Below are positions 24,037 through 33,373 of a stretch of 64,000 nucleotides of DNA, one piece after another. The stretch is from assembly GCF_001074565.1 (NCBI RefSeq), contig NZ_JUQX01000029.1:55957-119956 (forward strand), given 5' to 3'. The stretch's first letter is position 1, and each line of letters begins with the position of its first letter. This stretch comes from Streptococcus pseudopneumoniae. GTDB lineage: Bacteria > Bacillota > Bacilli > Lactobacillales > Streptococcaceae. Both the position numbers and the translations under genes were made by a program. Below the pieces are notes generated by a model. The model was not told the origin of the DNA, made no database searches, and saw only the letters and a list, made by a program, of their open reading frames with translations.

Positions 24037-24423
24037 ATGAAAAAAGTAACTTATGACAAATCAGGAATCATGAAAGAAGCTTGGAACTTGTTTAACAATG
24101 ACGATATCACTCTTGCAGATTTTGAACATCTTGGATGGATGGAGTGGAAAAGTGAAAAAACATTTGCTCTTTGCTTGAAAGAAGCTTGGGGCCGTGAAAA
24201 AGAAGTTGTTGAACGTGTTAACCAAAAATTTGCAAACGCTGAAACATCTGAAGAAGCAAAAGCCTGGGATTGGGCTTGCAAAAAATTGGGTGTTGCGTTT
24301 GAAATGGACGCTTACACAAAAATGACAAATGTTGAAGATATGGAAAAAGAAGCTTGGCCAGGAACTAGCGTGTGGTCACTAGCTATGCGTGCGGTAAAAT
24401 TGCACATGGAAGTAGCAGCATAA
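24037..24423 (+). CDS. hypothetical prophage cargo protein, 128 aa
   Basis: A helical acidic protein with repeated aromatic positions: KSGIMKEAWNLF-like and TFALCLKEAWGREKE motifs, then EEAKAWDWACKKLGVAF. The recurring I/F-x-x-x-x-K-x-A-W pattern occurs in short phage proteins of Firmicutes without assigned function. It is driven by the second operator-bearing promoter and has a GAGGAAA site. The next gene follows after 10 bases and may share the transcript. Confidence 0.65.
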   Translation: MKKVTYDKSGIMKEAWNLFNNDDITLADFEHLGWMEWKSEKTFALCLKEAWGREKEVVERVNQKFANAETSEEAKAWDWACKKLGVAFEMDAYTKMTNVEDMEKEAWPGTSVWSLAMRAVKLHMEVAA

Positions 24424-24433
24424 AGAGTAAGAT

Positions 24434-25045
24434 ATGGTAAAAGATGATTTAACAAACCAGCATTTCGGCCGTCTGACCGTCCTTGGCGACGTTGGGAAAA
24501 GAACTAGCAGAGGGAGAGTTCTCTGGCATTGTCTTTGTGAATGTGGACGAGTTACTTTTGTTCGAGGAGACCACTTAAAAAACGAGGAGATTAGATCTTG
24601 TGGGTGCTTGAACGAAGAGAAAAACCATAAGCGCTTCAAGGATTTGACGAATACTGAAACAGATAATTTCAAGGTTATCGATAGAGCGTACTCGAAAAAT
24701 CAACGTGTTTACTGGAATTGTATTTGCAAGCATTGCGGAAATCACATCGAATTACAAAGCAATCAGATAGACCGATATTCTAGTTGTGGTTGCAAGCATA
24801 ATCGCAGCACGAAAGAGAGAATGGCTGAAATCAGTGATCCTGAATCGTTAAAAACCAATAAGCCAACTGCAAAAAGTACGACTGGAGTGCGAGGGGTATA
24901 TTACAACAAGCGAAAAAAGAGATACGTTGCTTATATCAATGTTGACAAGAAACCTAAATATTTAGGCAGTAGCGTAGATTTGAAAGAAGCAGCAGAAATC
25001 AGACGCAAAGCTGAAATTGAATATGGATATAAACAGGATCTGTGA
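24434..25045 (+). CDS. zinc-ribbon and AP2-domain DNA-binding protein
   Basis: This 203-residue protein has two Cys clusters, WHCLCECG with SCGC (about residues 32-60) and WNCICKHCG with SSCGC (about 90-122). Each can bind zinc. The C-terminal segment TGVRGVYYNKRKKRYVAYI, then YLGSSVDLKEAAEIRR, is an AP2/integrase-type DNA-binding domain like those attached to HNH homing endonucleases. No HNH or other nuclease motif is visible, so it may be a DNA-binding remnant or a regulator. It is the last gene of the prophage, 79 bases before the attachment site. Confidence 0.7.
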   Translation: MVKDDLTNQHFGRLTVLGDVGKRTSRGRVLWHCLCECGRVTFVRGDHLKNEEIRSCGCLNEEKNHKRFKDLTNTETDNFKVIDRAYSKNQRVYWNCICKHCGNHIELQSNQIDRYSSCGCKHNRSTKERMAEISDPESLKTNKPTAKSTTGVRGVYYNKRKKRYVAYINVDKKPKYLGSSVDLKEAAEIRRKAEIEYGYKQDL

Positions 25046-25124
25046 CAAACATCACGGTTTTTGGTTAAAGAGTTATAAAAGGAGTCATAAAATTAAATAT
25101 AGCTTAATTTAATAATATTTCAGA

Positions 25125-25141
25125 GACTCCCACCGGCTCCA
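25125..25141 (+). other. prophage right attachment site: tmRNA (ssrA) 3'-end copy
   Basis: The 17 bases GACTCCCACCGGCTCCA equal the 3' end of streptococcal tmRNA (T-arm remnant, acceptor strand and CCA) as I remember it. No rest of ssrA lies upstream, only prophage. Elements that integrate in an RNA gene leave the intact gene at one end and a copy of its 3' tip at the other, so this marks the prophage right end. Confidence 0.8.
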
Positions 25142-25173
25142 TTATTTCTTTGCATTCTTTTGCGTTCCTTGGT

Positions 25174-25204
25174 AAAACGTTGTTAAATCAACGTTTTTTA
25201 TTTT
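25174..25204 (+). terminator. terminator, probably of the original ssrA gene
   Basis: AAAACGTTG and CAACGTTTT pair around TTAAAT, then TTATTTTT. Located 33 bases after the tmRNA 3'-end copy on the same strand, it would have served ssrA before integration. Confidence 0.8.
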
Positions 25205-25234
25205 TGTCTTTGGTATTCCTTGGCAGTCTTTTGT

Positions 25235-25264
25235 AAAAAAGGATACAACATTTTTGTCGTATCC
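25235..25264 (-). terminator. leftward hairpin terminator
   Basis: GGATAC/GTATCC with an inner ACA/TGT pairs; on the minus strand the hairpin is followed by TTTTTT. It backs up the terminator nearer the tRNA-Ser gene. Confidence 0.5.
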
Positions 25265-25335
25265 TAGAAATCTATATCCTTTTGTTTTATGAAATCATAT
25301 AGTGTTTGTATTATTTGATTTTTAAATGCTTGCGA

Positions 25336-25364
25336 TAAAAAAACTGCACCGAAATGCAGTTTTG
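25336..25364 (-). terminator. terminator of tRNA-Ser (GGA)
   Basis: AAACTGCA and TGCAGTTT pair around CCGAAA, with a long T run on the minus strand. It lies 10 bases past the tRNA 3' end. Confidence 0.8.
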
Positions 25365-25373
25365 GTTTTTCTA

Positions 25374-25461
25374 CGGAAGACATGGGATTCGAACCCACGC
25401 ACGCTGTTACACGCCTACCGCGTTTCCAACACGGCCTCTTAAGCCTCTTGAGTAATCTTCC
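25374..25461 (-). tRNA. tRNA-Ser (GGA anticodon)
   Basis: On the minus strand an 88-base cloverleaf runs from GGAAGAT to GTCTTCC plus G. The anticodon arm CCGTG-TTGGAAA-CGCGG carries GGA, a long variable arm is present, and the T arm is CGTGGGTTCGAATCCCATG. It reads UCC/UCU. CCA is not encoded. Confidence 0.95.
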
Positions 25462-25562
25462 AATACTTACTCAAATAGTCTACCATAAAGCCACTTATCT
25501 TGCAATAAAAATTTTGGAAATAAGAAAAATGATAGAATTTGAAAGAAAGTGACAAAAAATGC

Positions 25563-25610
25563 TTGACTTTGCCGGAAATTGTGCTAGAATAATTAGTGTA
25601 AACGATAACA
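25563..25610 (+). promoter_or_regulatory. fru operon promoter with perfect cre site
   Basis: TTGACT (25563-25568), 16 bases, TAGAAT (25585-25590). Bases 25597-25610, TGTAAACGATAACA, match the CcpA consensus TGNAARCGNWWNCA at every position and overlap the expected transcription start. Repression by CcpA in glucose is therefore expected. FruR itself probably also acts here. Confidence 0.85.
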
Positions 25611-25622
25611 GGAGGTGATTTG

Positions 25623-26363
25623 GTGTTAAAAACTGAGCGGAAGCAACTGATTTTAGAGGAGTTAAATCAACATCATGTAGTTTCCCTAGAAAAATTGGTT
25701 AGTTTATTAGAAACATCAGAATCAACGGTACGAAGAGATTTGGATGAGTTGGAGGCGGAAAACAAGCTTCGCCGTGTGCATGGAGGAGCAGAATTGCCCC
25801 ACTCCTTGCAGGAAGAAGAAACCATCCAAGAAAAATCTGTCAAAAACCTTCAAGAGAAGAAGTTACTTGCTCAGAAAGCAGCCTCTCTTATCAAGGAAAA
25901 AGATGTTATCTTTATCGATGCTGGAACGACAACTGCTTTTTTAATCAAGGAATTGGTTAATAAGAACATCACTGTTGTGACCAACTCCATTCACCATGCG
26001 GTTCAGTTGGTTGAAAAACAGATTCCAACTGTCATGGTTGGAGGAAGTGTCAAGATGGCAACAGATGCATGTATCGGTGGTGTTGCTCTTAACCAAATCA
26101 ATCAATTGCACTTTGACCGTGCCTTTATCGGGATGAATGGTGTAGACGATGGTTATTATACGACTCCTGATATGGAGGAGGGAGCCGTTAAGCGTGCTAT
26201 TTTGGAGAATGCCAAACAGACCTACGTCTTGGTGGATTCGTCCAAAATTGGACAAACTTGCTTTGCCAAGGTAGCACCACTTAAACGCGCTATTGTCATC
26301 ACAAGTCAAGGGCATGAGCTCTTGCAGGCTATTAAGAAGAAAACGGAGGTAATAGAAGTATGA
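25623..26363 (+). CDS. fruR: DeoR-family repressor of the fructose operon
   Basis: This 246-residue DeoR-type regulator has an N-terminal winged helix (VSLEKLVSLLETSESTVRRD) and a C-terminal sugar-phosphate sensing domain with IDAGTTTAFL and GGVALNQINQLHFDRAFIG. It sits first in a fruR-fruK-fruA operon, so the likely signal is fructose-1-phosphate. I chose the GTG at 25623 because it lies seven bases after AGGAGG and gives the known MLKTERKQ start; the TTG at 25620 is too close. It overlaps fruK by four bases. Confidence 0.93.
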   Translation: MLKTERKQLILEELNQHHVVSLEKLVSLLETSESTVRRDLDELEAENKLRRVHGGAELPHSLQEEETIQEKSVKNLQEKKLLAQKAASLIKEKDVIFIDAGTTTAFLIKELVNKNITVVTNSIHHAVQLVEKQIPTVMVGGSVKMATDACIGGVALNQINQLHFDRAFIGMNGVDDGYYTTPDMEEGAVKRAILENAKQTYVLVDSSKIGQTCFAKVAPLKRAIVITSQGHELLQAIKKKTEVIEV

Positions 26364-27271
26364 TTTATACAGTCACACTTAATCCATCCATAGACTATAT
26401 CGTGCGCTTGGACCAAGTTCAAGTCGGCAGTGTCAATCGTATGGACAGTGATGATAAGTTTGCTGGAGGGAAAGGAATCAATGTCAGTCGTGTCTTGAAA
26501 CGCTTGGATATTCCTAATACTGCGACTGGATTTATCGGAGGCTTTACTGGTAAATTTATCACAGATACCCTTACAGAGGAAGAAATCGAAACTCGTTTTG
26601 TCCAAGTAGCTGAAGATACTCGCATCAATGTCAAGATTAAAGCAGACCAAGAAACAGAAATCAATGGGACTGGTCCAACCGTCGAACCGTCTCAGCTAGA
26701 AGAATTGAAAGCTATTTTATCTAGTTTGACTGCAGATGATACCGTTGTGTTTGCGGGTTCGAGTGCTAAGAACCTAGGCAATGTTATCTATAAGGATTTG
26801 ATTGCATTGACACGCCAGACTGGTGCGCAAGTGGTTTGTGACTTTGAAGGACAGACCTTGATTGATAGTTTGGACTACCAGCCTCTTTTGGTTAAGCCAA
26901 ACAATCACGAGCTTGGAGCTATCTTTGGTGTTAAACTTGAAAGTTTAGATGAAATTGAAAAATTCGCTCGTGAACTCCTAGCTAAAGGAGCTCAAAACGT
27001 CATTATTTCTATGGCTGGGGACGGTGCCCTTCTTGTCACATCTGAGGGAGCTTACTTCGCTAAACCAATCATAGGAACAGTGAAAAATTCAGTTGGGGCT
27101 GGGGACTCTATGGTAGCTGGATTTACAGGTGAATTTGTCAAATCTAAAGATGCAGTTGAGGCCTTCAAATGGGGAGTGGCTTGTGGCACAGCAACTACCT
27201 TCTCAGATGACTTGGCAACGGCGGAATTTATTAAAGAAACATATGAAAAAGTTGAGGTAGAAAAACGATGA
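26360..27271 (+). CDS. fruK: 1-phosphofructokinase
   Basis: A PfkB-family sugar kinase (303 residues) that converts fructose-1-phosphate to fructose-1,6-bisphosphate in the cytosol. The motifs visible are NPSIDYIVRL at the N-terminus, GGKGINVSRVLKRL near residue 37, and the C-terminal active-site signature SVGAGDSMVAGF around 243-254, with the catalytic Asp. Four-base overlaps with fruR and fruA show tight coupling. The tagatose-phosphate kinase LacC is a close relative, but the neighbouring fructose PTS settles the assignment. Confidence 0.95.
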   Translation: MIYTVTLNPSIDYIVRLDQVQVGSVNRMDSDDKFAGGKGINVSRVLKRLDIPNTATGFIGGFTGKFITDTLTEEEIETRFVQVAEDTRINVKIKADQETEINGTGPTVEPSQLEELKAILSSLTADDTVVFAGSSAKNLGNVIYKDLIALTRQTGAQVVCDFEGQTLIDSLDYQPLLVKPNNHELGAIFGVKLESLDEIEKFARELLAKGAQNVIISMAGDGALLVTSEGAYFAKPIIGTVKNSVGAGDSMVAGFTGEFVKSKDAVEAFKWGVACGTATTFSDDLATAEFIKETYEKVEVEKR

Positions 27272-29220
27272 AAATTCAAGACCTATTGAGAAAAGATGTC
27301 ATGTTGCTGGATTTGCAAGCAACTGAAAAAACAGCAGCTATTGAAGAAATGATTCATAGCTTGGTAGATCACGGTTATGTGACGGATTTTGAAATCTTTA
27401 AAGAAGGAATCTTAGCGCGTGAAGCTCTAACTTCTACTGGTTTGGGTGATGGAATCGCTATGCCTCACAGTAAAAACTCTGCTGTCAAAGAAGCAACAGT
27501 TCTCTTTGCCAAGTCAAACAAGGGTGTTGACTATGAGAGCTTGGATGGGCAACCAACAGACCTCTTCTTCATGATTGCTGCTCCAGAAGGTGCAAATGAT
27601 ACTCACTTGGCAGCCTTGGCAGAATTGTCTCAATACTTGATGAAAGACGGATTTGCTGACAAACTTCGTCAAGTAACATCTGCAGATCAAGTTATCGAAC
27701 TATTTAACCAAGCTTCAGAAAAAACGGAGGAACCTGTTCAAGCACCTGCTAATGACTCTGGCGACTTTATCGTAGCTGTTACAGCTTGTACGACAGGGAT
27801 TGCCCATACTTACATGGCCCAAGAAGCCCTTCAAAAAGTGGCTGCGGAAATGGGTGTTGGTATTAAGGTTGAAACCAATGGTGCTAGCGGTGTTGGGAAT
27901 CAACTGACTGCGGAAGACATCCGCAAGGCTAAGGCTGTTATCATCGCTGCAGACAAGGCTGTTGAGATGGATCGTTTTGATGGTAAACCATTGATCAACC
28001 GTCCAGTTGCAGACGGTATCCGTAAAACAGAAGAATTAATCAACTTGGCTCTTTCAGGAGATGCTGAAGTTTATCGTGCTGCCAATGGAGCCAAAGCTGC
28101 AACGGCATCTAATGAAAAACAAAGCCTCGGTGGTGCTTTCTACAAACACTTGATGAGTGGTGTATCCCAAATGTTGCCATTCGTTATCGGTGGTGGGATC
28201 ATGATTGCCCTCGCCTTCTTAATCGACGGAGCTTTTGGTGTACCACAAGATAGTCTTGGTAATCTCGGATCCTACCATGAGCTAGCTTCCATGTTCATGA
28301 AAATCGGTGGCGCTGCCTTTGGCTTGATGCTCCCAGTCTTTGCAGGATATGTTGCCTACTCTATCGCTGAAAAACCTGGTTTGGTCGCTGGTTTTGTAGC
28401 TGGTGCTATTGCCAAAGAAGGTTTTGCCTTTGGTAAAATTCCTTATGCCGCAGGTGGTGAAGCAACTTCAACTCTTGCAGGTGTCTCATCTGGTTTCCTA
28501 GGTGCCCTTGTTGGTGGATTTATCGCAGGTGCTTTAGTTCTTGCCATCAAGAAATACGTTAAAGTTCCACGTTCACTTGAAGGGGCTAAATCAATCCTTC
28601 TCTTGCCACTTCTTGGAACAATCTTGACTGGATTTGTTATGCTAGCTGTTAACATCCCAATGGCAGCAATTAACACTGCTATGAATGACTTCCTAGGCGG
28701 TCTTGGAGGAGGTTCAGCTGTCCTTCTCGGTATCGTCCTTGGAGGCATGATGGCTGTTGACATGGGTGGACCAGTCAACAAAGCTGCTTATGTCTTTGGT
28801 ACAGGTACGCTTGCAGCGACTGTTTCTTCAGGTGGTTCTGTAGCTATGGCAGCAGTTATGGCTGGAGGAATGGTTCCACCACTTGCTATCTTTGTCGCAA
28901 CCCTTCTTTTCAAAGATAAATTTACCAAAGAAGAACGTAACTCTGGTTTGACAAACATCATCATGGGCTTGTCATTTATCACTGAAGGTGCGATTCCGTT
29001 TGGTGCCGCTGACCCAGCTCGTGCTATCCCAAGCTTCATCCTTGGTTCTGCAGTAGCAGGCGGACTCGTTGGTCTTGCTGGTATCAAATTGATGGCACCA
29101 CACGGAGGAATCTTCGTTATCGCTCTAACTTCAAATGCCCTACTTTACCTAGTCTTTGTCTTGATTGGAGCAATTGTAAGTGGTGTGGTTTATGGTTACC
29201 TACGCAAACCCCAAGCATAA
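27268..29220 (+). CDS. fruA: fructose-specific PTS enzyme IIABC
   Basis: A 650-residue fused transporter that imports fructose and delivers it as fructose-1-phosphate. The IIA domain (about 1-145) has its phospho-accepting His67 in [10 protein letters not shown]. The IIB domain (about 165-265) carries Cys174 in [15 protein letters not shown]. The IIC domain (about 285-650) has about nine membrane helices and the conserved [15 protein letters not shown] motif. It is the last gene of the fru operon and is followed by a terminator. Confidence 0.96.
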   Translation: MKIQDLLRKDVMLLDLQATEKTAAIEEMIHSLVDHGYVTDFEIFKEGILAREALTSTGLGDGIAMPHSKNSAVKEATVLFAKSNKGVDYESLDGQPTDLFFMIAAPEGANDTHLAALAELSQYLMKDGFADKLRQVTSADQVIELFNQASEKTEEPVQAPANDSGDFIVAVTACTTGIAHTYMAQEALQKVAAEMGVGIKVETNGASGVGNQLTAEDIRKAKAVIIAADKAVEMDRFDGKPLINRPVADGIRKTEELINLALSGDAEVYRAANGAKAATASNEKQSLGGAFYKHLMSGVSQMLPFVIGGGIMIALAFLIDGAFGVPQDSLGNLGSYHELASMFMKIGGAAFGLMLPVFAGYVAYSIAEKPGLVAGFVAGAIAKEGFAFGKIPYAAGGEATSTLAGVSSGFLGALVGGFIAGALVLAIKKYVKVPRSLEGAKSILLLPLLGTILTGFVMLAVNIPMAAINTAMNDFLGGLGGGSAVLLGIVLGGMMAVDMGGPVNKAAYVFGTGTLAATVSSGGSVAMAAVMAGGMVPPLAIFVATLLFKDKFTKEERNSGLTNIIMGLSFITEGAIPFGAADPARAIPSFILGSAVAGGLVGLAGIKLMAPHGGIFVIALTSNALLYLVFVLIGAIVSGVVYGYLRKPQA

Positions 29221-29235
29221 AAAGGATTAGAATAG

Positions 29236-29267
29236 AAAGATTGTTACCATTTGGTGCAATCTTTTTC
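29236..29267 (+). terminator. fru operon terminator
   Basis: AAAGATTG (29236-29243) pairs with CAATCTTT (29257-29264), followed by TTC. Confidence 0.75.
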
Positions 29268-29291
29268 TCTATTCGAAATGGCTGTGAAATA

Positions 29292-29307
29292 TGGTATAAT
29301 AGAAGAA
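29292..29307 (+). promoter_or_regulatory. extended -10 promoter directly before ftsK
   Basis: TGGTATAAT (TG-n-TATAAT; -10 box at 29295-29300) ends six bases before the ftsK ATG at 29307. Transcription would begin at or next to the start codon, giving a leaderless mRNA. No Shine-Dalgarno sequence precedes the ATG. Confidence 0.65.
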
Positions 29308-31613
29308 TGGCAAACAAGAATACTACAAAAACAAGACGAAGACCGTCTAAAGCAGAACTCGAAAGAAAACAGGCTATCCAGAGGATGTTGATTTCTTTAG
29401 GAATTGCCTTATTGTTGATTATTGCAGCCCTCAAACTCGGCGCGGCAGGTGTCACTCTTTACAATCTCATTCGACTGGTGGTCGGAAGTTTGGCCTACGT
29501 GGCTATAGGTGCCCTCCTCATCTATCTTTTTCTTTTTAAATGGATACGCAAGAAAGAGGGGCTTCTGTCAGGATTTCTCTGTATCTTCGCTGGCCTGCTC
29601 TTGATTTTTGAGGCCTATCTTGTCTGGAAATTTGGCTTGGAGCAAGCAGTTCTAAAAGGGACCTTGTCTCAAGTTATGACGGACCTTACTGGCATGCGGG
29701 TGACTAGTTTTGCTGGTGGAGGCCTGCTTGGTGTTGGACTTTATATCCCCATAGCCTTTCTTTTCTCCAATATCGGGTCGTACTTTATTGGAGTTCTCTT
29801 GATTCTAGTTGGGGCACTCTTAGTTAGTCCTTGGTCTATTTATGATGTTGCAGCCTTTATTGGAGCTCAGTTCAGATCCTTCATGGAAAAACAGGAACAG
29901 AGAAAACAGGAACGCTTCATCAAGAGAGAAGAAGAGAAGGCTCGTCAAGAAGCTGAAGAAGCAGCCAGAATTCAGAGAGAACAAGAAGAACAGGATGCAT
30001 TACCGCTTCCTCCTGTAGATCCTGAAACTGGAGAAATCTTATCAGAAGTACCAGACTACGATTTCCACCCAATTCCTGAGGAAGAATGGATCGAACCGGA
30101 GATTATCCTCCCTCAAACTGATTTTGACGTTCCAGATATGAAAGAAGACTTTGAGGATGAAGAGGTGCAGGTTGATTTTTCTGCCAAGGAAGCCCTTGAA
30201 TACAAGCTACCAAGCTTGCAACTCTTTGCGCCAGATAAACCCAAAGATCAGTCCAAGGAAAAGAAGATTGTTCGAGAAAATATCAAAATCCTAGAAGAAA
30301 CCTTTGCTAGCTTTGGTATCAAGGTAACGGTGGAACGGGCTGAAATTGGACCATCAGTTACCAAGTATGAAGTCAAGCCAGCCGTTGGTGTACGGGTTAA
30401 CCGTATTTCCAATCTGGCAGACGACTTAGCGCTAGCTCTAGCAGCTAAGGATGTTCGGATAGAGGCTCCAATCCCTGGTAAATCCTTAGTCGGAATTGAG
30501 GTTCCTAACTCTGAAATTGCGACCGTTTCCTTCCGTGAACTCTGGGAACAGTCTCAGACTAAACCAGAAAATCTCCTCGAAATTCCTCTGGGTAAGGCTG
30601 TCAATGGAACGGCTCGAACCTTTGATCTTTCCAAGATGCCCCACCTACTTGTTGCAGGTTCGACGGGATCAGGGAAGTCAGTCGCAGTTAACGGTATTAT
30701 CGCGAGCATTCTCATGAAAGCAAGACCAGACCAGGTCAAGTTTATGATGGTGGACCCTAAGATGGTTGAGTTATCCGTTTACAATGACATTCCTCACCTT
30801 TTGATCCCAGTTGTGACCAATCCACGCAAGGCCAGCAAGGCCCTGCAAAAGGTGGTGGATGAGATGGAAAACCGTTATGAACTCTTCGCTAAGGTTGGAG
30901 TGCGAAATATCGCTGGTTACAATGCCAAGGTCGAGGAATTCAATAGACAATCTGAGTACAAACAAGTGCCGCTGCCTTTGATAGTTGTCATTGTAGATGA
31001 GTTGGCAGACCTTATGATGGTGGCTAGCAAGGAAGTGGAAGATGCCATTATTCGTCTCGGACAGAAGGCACGTGCTGCAGGGATTCACATGATTCTTGCA
31101 ACGCAGCGCCCATCGGTTGATGTCATCTCTGGTCTCATCAAGGCCAATGTTCCATCACGAGTAGCATTTGCAGTTTCATCGGGAACAGATTCACGAACCA
31201 TCTTGGATGAAAATGGAGCAGAAAAATTACTTGGTAGAGGAGACATGCTCTTTAAACCAATTGATGAAAATCACCCAGTCCGTCTGCAAGGATCCTTTAT
31301 CTCGGATGATGATGTTGAACGCATCGTAAACTTCATCAAGGATCAGGCTGATGCGGACTATGATGATAGCTTTGACCCAGGAGACGTCCCAGATAATGAA
31401 GGAGATTTCTCTGACGGTGAAGCTGGTGGCGATCCGCTTTTTGAAGAAGCTAAGGCTCTGGTTATCGAGACGCAGAAAGCCAGTGCTTCGATGATTCAGC
31501 GTCGTTTGTCGGTTGGATTTAACCGTGCGACCCGCCTTATGGAAGAACTCGAAATGGCGGGTGTTATCGGTCCAGCTGAAGGAACCAAACCACGAAAAGT
31601 ATTGCAACAATAA
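29307..31613 (+). CDS. ftsK: DNA translocase FtsK/SpoIIIE
   Basis: This 768-residue septum-anchored motor moves chromosome ends out of the closing division plane and helps XerS recombination. About four to five N-terminal membrane helices (residues 20-185) precede a charged linker. The RecA-like motor has its P-loop at about 451 ([13 protein letters not shown]) and [11 protein letters not shown] as Walker B. The C-terminal gamma winged helix ([15 protein letters not shown] to the end) reads KOPS-like sites. I chose the ATG at 29307, which matches the pneumococcal MANKNT start; upstream residues overlap the promoter. Confidence 0.95.
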   Translation: MANKNTTKTRRRPSKAELERKQAIQRMLISLGIALLLIIAALKLGAAGVTLYNLIRLVVGSLAYVAIGALLIYLFLFKWIRKKEGLLSGFLCIFAGLLLIFEAYLVWKFGLEQAVLKGTLSQVMTDLTGMRVTSFAGGGLLGVGLYIPIAFLFSNIGSYFIGVLLILVGALLVSPWSIYDVAAFIGAQFRSFMEKQEQRKQERFIKREEEKARQEAEEAARIQREQEEQDALPLPPVDPETGEILSEVPDYDFHPIPEEEWIEPEIILPQTDFDVPDMKEDFEDEEVQVDFSAKEALEYKLPSLQLFAPDKPKDQSKEKKIVRENIKILEETFASFGIKVTVERAEIGPSVTKYEVKPAVGVRVNRISNLADDLALALAAKDVRIEAPIPGKSLVGIEVPNSEIATVSFRELWEQSQTKPENLLEIPLGKAVNGTARTFDLSKMPHLLVAGSTGSGKSVAVNGIIASILMKARPDQVKFMMVDPKMVELSVYNDIPHLLIPVVTNPRKASKALQKVVDEMENRYELFAKVGVRNIAGYNAKVEEFNRQSEYKQVPLPLIVVIVDELADLMMVASKEVEDAIIRLGQKARAAGIHMILATQRPSVDVISGLIKANVPSRVAFAVSSGTDSRTILDENGAEKLLGRGDMLFKPIDENHPVRLQGSFISDDDVERIVNFIKDQADADYDDSFDPGDVPDNEGDFSDGEAGGDPLFEEAKALVIETQKASASMIQRRLSVGFNRATRLMEELEMAGVIGPAEGTKPRKVLQQ

Positions 31614-31654
31614 AAAATAGCTTCTTTCCAAAGCTGGAAGGAAGCTATTTTAGT
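31614..31654. terminator. bidirectional terminator between ftsK and the DUF6556-like gene
   Basis: AAAATAGCTTC and GAAGCTATTTT pair with an inner TTCC/GGAA. A and T runs on both sides serve both converging genes. Confidence 0.8.
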
Positions 31655-31656
31655 GG

Positions 31657-32085
31657 TTACTGGTTTGTTTTAGTTTCAGAACTTGTCGTATTTGACTGTG
31701 TTCCGTTATCGCTTGTCTCTTTATTTGTAGCAGGTGTAGAAGAATCCTGAGTTGTTGTTTTCTTCTCTTCTTTTTGCTCTTCCTTTTTATTGGATTGAGG
31801 AGTTTCTTCCTGCGAGGTATTTTCTTTAGTAGAAGTGTTGTCCTTGTTAGGTGTAGTATTTTCCTGAGGGGATTCTTTTTGAATTTCCTTGACAACAGTT
31901 GTTTGAGTTGTCGTCGGTTCTTTTTTGTTGTTTTTGTTATTATCCATGGCGTTCATGATGGTGATAGTAGCGGTGATGAGACCAAGGATACTACCGATGG
32001 TAGCAATCGTTTTTTGAAAGACAGTAAATCCTTTTTTAATGTGTTCAGTTTTTGATTTATTAGAAGTTCTACGATAATTAGACAT
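31657..32085 (-). CDS. DUF6556-like membrane protein with low-complexity tail
   Basis: The product has 142 residues. A basic N-terminus (SNYRRTSNKSKTEHIKKG) is followed by one membrane helix (about residues 22-45: ATIGSILGLITATITIM) and then a Thr/Glu/Lys/Ser/Asn-rich tail of about 90 residues. The topology suggests an exposed disordered tail. I recall close pneumococcal relatives grouped as DUF6556. The neighbouring ftsK converges on it. Function unknown. Confidence 0.75.
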   Translation of the reverse strand: MSNYRRTSNKSKTEHIKKGFTVFQKTIATIGSILGLITATITIMNAMDNNKNNKKEPTTTQTTVVKEIQKESPQENTTPNKDNTSTKENTSQEETPQSNKKEEQKEEKKTTTQDSSTPATNKETSDNGTQSNTTSSETKTNQ

Positions 32086-32222
32086 GATACTCTCCTTTGA
32101 TTATGATTTATTATACCTCATTTCTTTAAAAAAATCTTAAAAAAAGAGAAAACTACCTTTCTTGTCGAAGGTCTCTTTTCGTGATACAATAGAAGGAGTG
32201 ATTTTAGAAAGCGTGAGAAAAC

Positions 32223-33365
32223 ATGATCTACTTTGATAATTCGGCGACAACTAAGCCTTATCCTGAAGCTCTAGATACCTATATGCAGGTTGCTTCAAAA
32301 ATTGTAGGAAATCCATCTAGTCTCCATCGTTTGGGAGACCAGGCAACACGAATTTTAGATGCTTCCCGGCAACAGATTGCAGATTTGATTGGCAAGAAAA
32401 GTGATGAAATCTTCTTTACCTCTGGTGGAACAGAAGGGGATAACTGGGTCATCAAGGGTGTGGCCTTTGAAAAAGCACAGTTTGGTATGCACATCATCGT
32501 ATCAGCTATTGAACATCCAGCAGTCAAGGAGTCAGCCCTATGGCTGAAAAGTCAAGGTTTTGAGGTGGATATTGCCCCAGTTGATGAGAAAGGATTTGTA
32601 GATGTTAGGGTTCTAGCAAGTTTGATTCGACCTGATACGACCCTCGTTTCTATTATGGCAGTTAACAATGAAATCGGCTCTATCCAGCCTATTGAGGCTA
32701 TCTCAGAACTTTTAGCTGATAAACCAACTATTTCCTTCCATGTGGATGCTGTCCAAGCTCTTGCTAAGATTCCAACTGAAAAGTATTTGACTGACCGAGT
32801 GGATTTTGCGACCTTCTCAAGTCATAAGTTCCACGGTGTTAGAGGTGTCGGCTTTGTCTATATCAAGTCTGGCAAGAAGATTACGCCTCTGTTGACTGGT
32901 GGTGGTCAAGAGGGGGACTATCGTTCGACAACTGAAAATGTTGCTGGAATAGCAGCGACAGCCAAGGCTCTCCGTTTGGCTATGGAAAAGCTAGATATCT
33001 TTACTAGTAAGACAGGGCAGATGAAGGCAGTCATTCGTCAAGCCCTTCTGGATTATCCAGATATTTTTGTCTTTTCAGATGAGGAAGACTTTGCCCCTCA
33101 TATCCTGACTTTTGGGATTAAGGGTGTTCGTGGTGAAGTCATTGTTCACGCTTTTGAAGACTATGACATTTTCATTTCCACAACCTCTGCTTGTTCGTCT
33201 AAGGCTGGAAAACCCGCAGGGACCTTGATAGCCATGGGAGTGGACAAGGATAATGCCCAGTCAGCTGTGCGTCTAAGCCTAGACTTAGAAAATGACATGA
33301 GTCAGGTCGAGCAGTTCTTGACCAAGTTAAAATTAATTTACAATCAAACTAGAAAAGTAAGATAG
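32223..33365 (+). CDS. cysteine desulfurase (NifS/IscS family)
   Basis: A PLP enzyme of 380 residues that takes sulfur from cysteine onto its own Cys. Visible features are an N-terminal [10 protein letters not shown], the PLP lysine K202 in [10 protein letters not shown], and the sulfur-accepting Cys324 in [10 protein letters not shown]. It is immediately followed (eight bases) by thiI, so its likely job is to supply persulfide for tRNA 4-thiouridine. The 5' region includes a TACAAT -10 box near 32183. Confidence 0.92.
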   Translation: MIYFDNSATTKPYPEALDTYMQVASKIVGNPSSLHRLGDQATRILDASRQQIADLIGKKSDEIFFTSGGTEGDNWVIKGVAFEKAQFGMHIIVSAIEHPAVKESALWLKSQGFEVDIAPVDEKGFVDVRVLASLIRPDTTLVSIMAVNNEIGSIQPIEAISELLADKPTISFHVDAVQALAKIPTEKYLTDRVDFATFSSHKFHGVRGVGFVYIKSGKKITPLLTGGGQEGDYRSTTENVAGIAATAKALRLAMEKLDIFTSKTGQMKAVIRQALLDYPDIFVFSDEEDFAPHILTFGIKGVRGEVIVHAFEDYDIFISTTSACSSKAGKPAGTLIAMGVDKDNAQSAVRLSLDLENDMSQVEQFLTKLKLIYNQTRKVR

Positions 33366-33373
33366 GAGCATTT

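Noticed and set aside
25046..25124. Additional small gene between the AP2 protein and the attachment site
   Set aside because: Only 79 AT-rich bases with no start codon, ribosome site or open frame of useful length.
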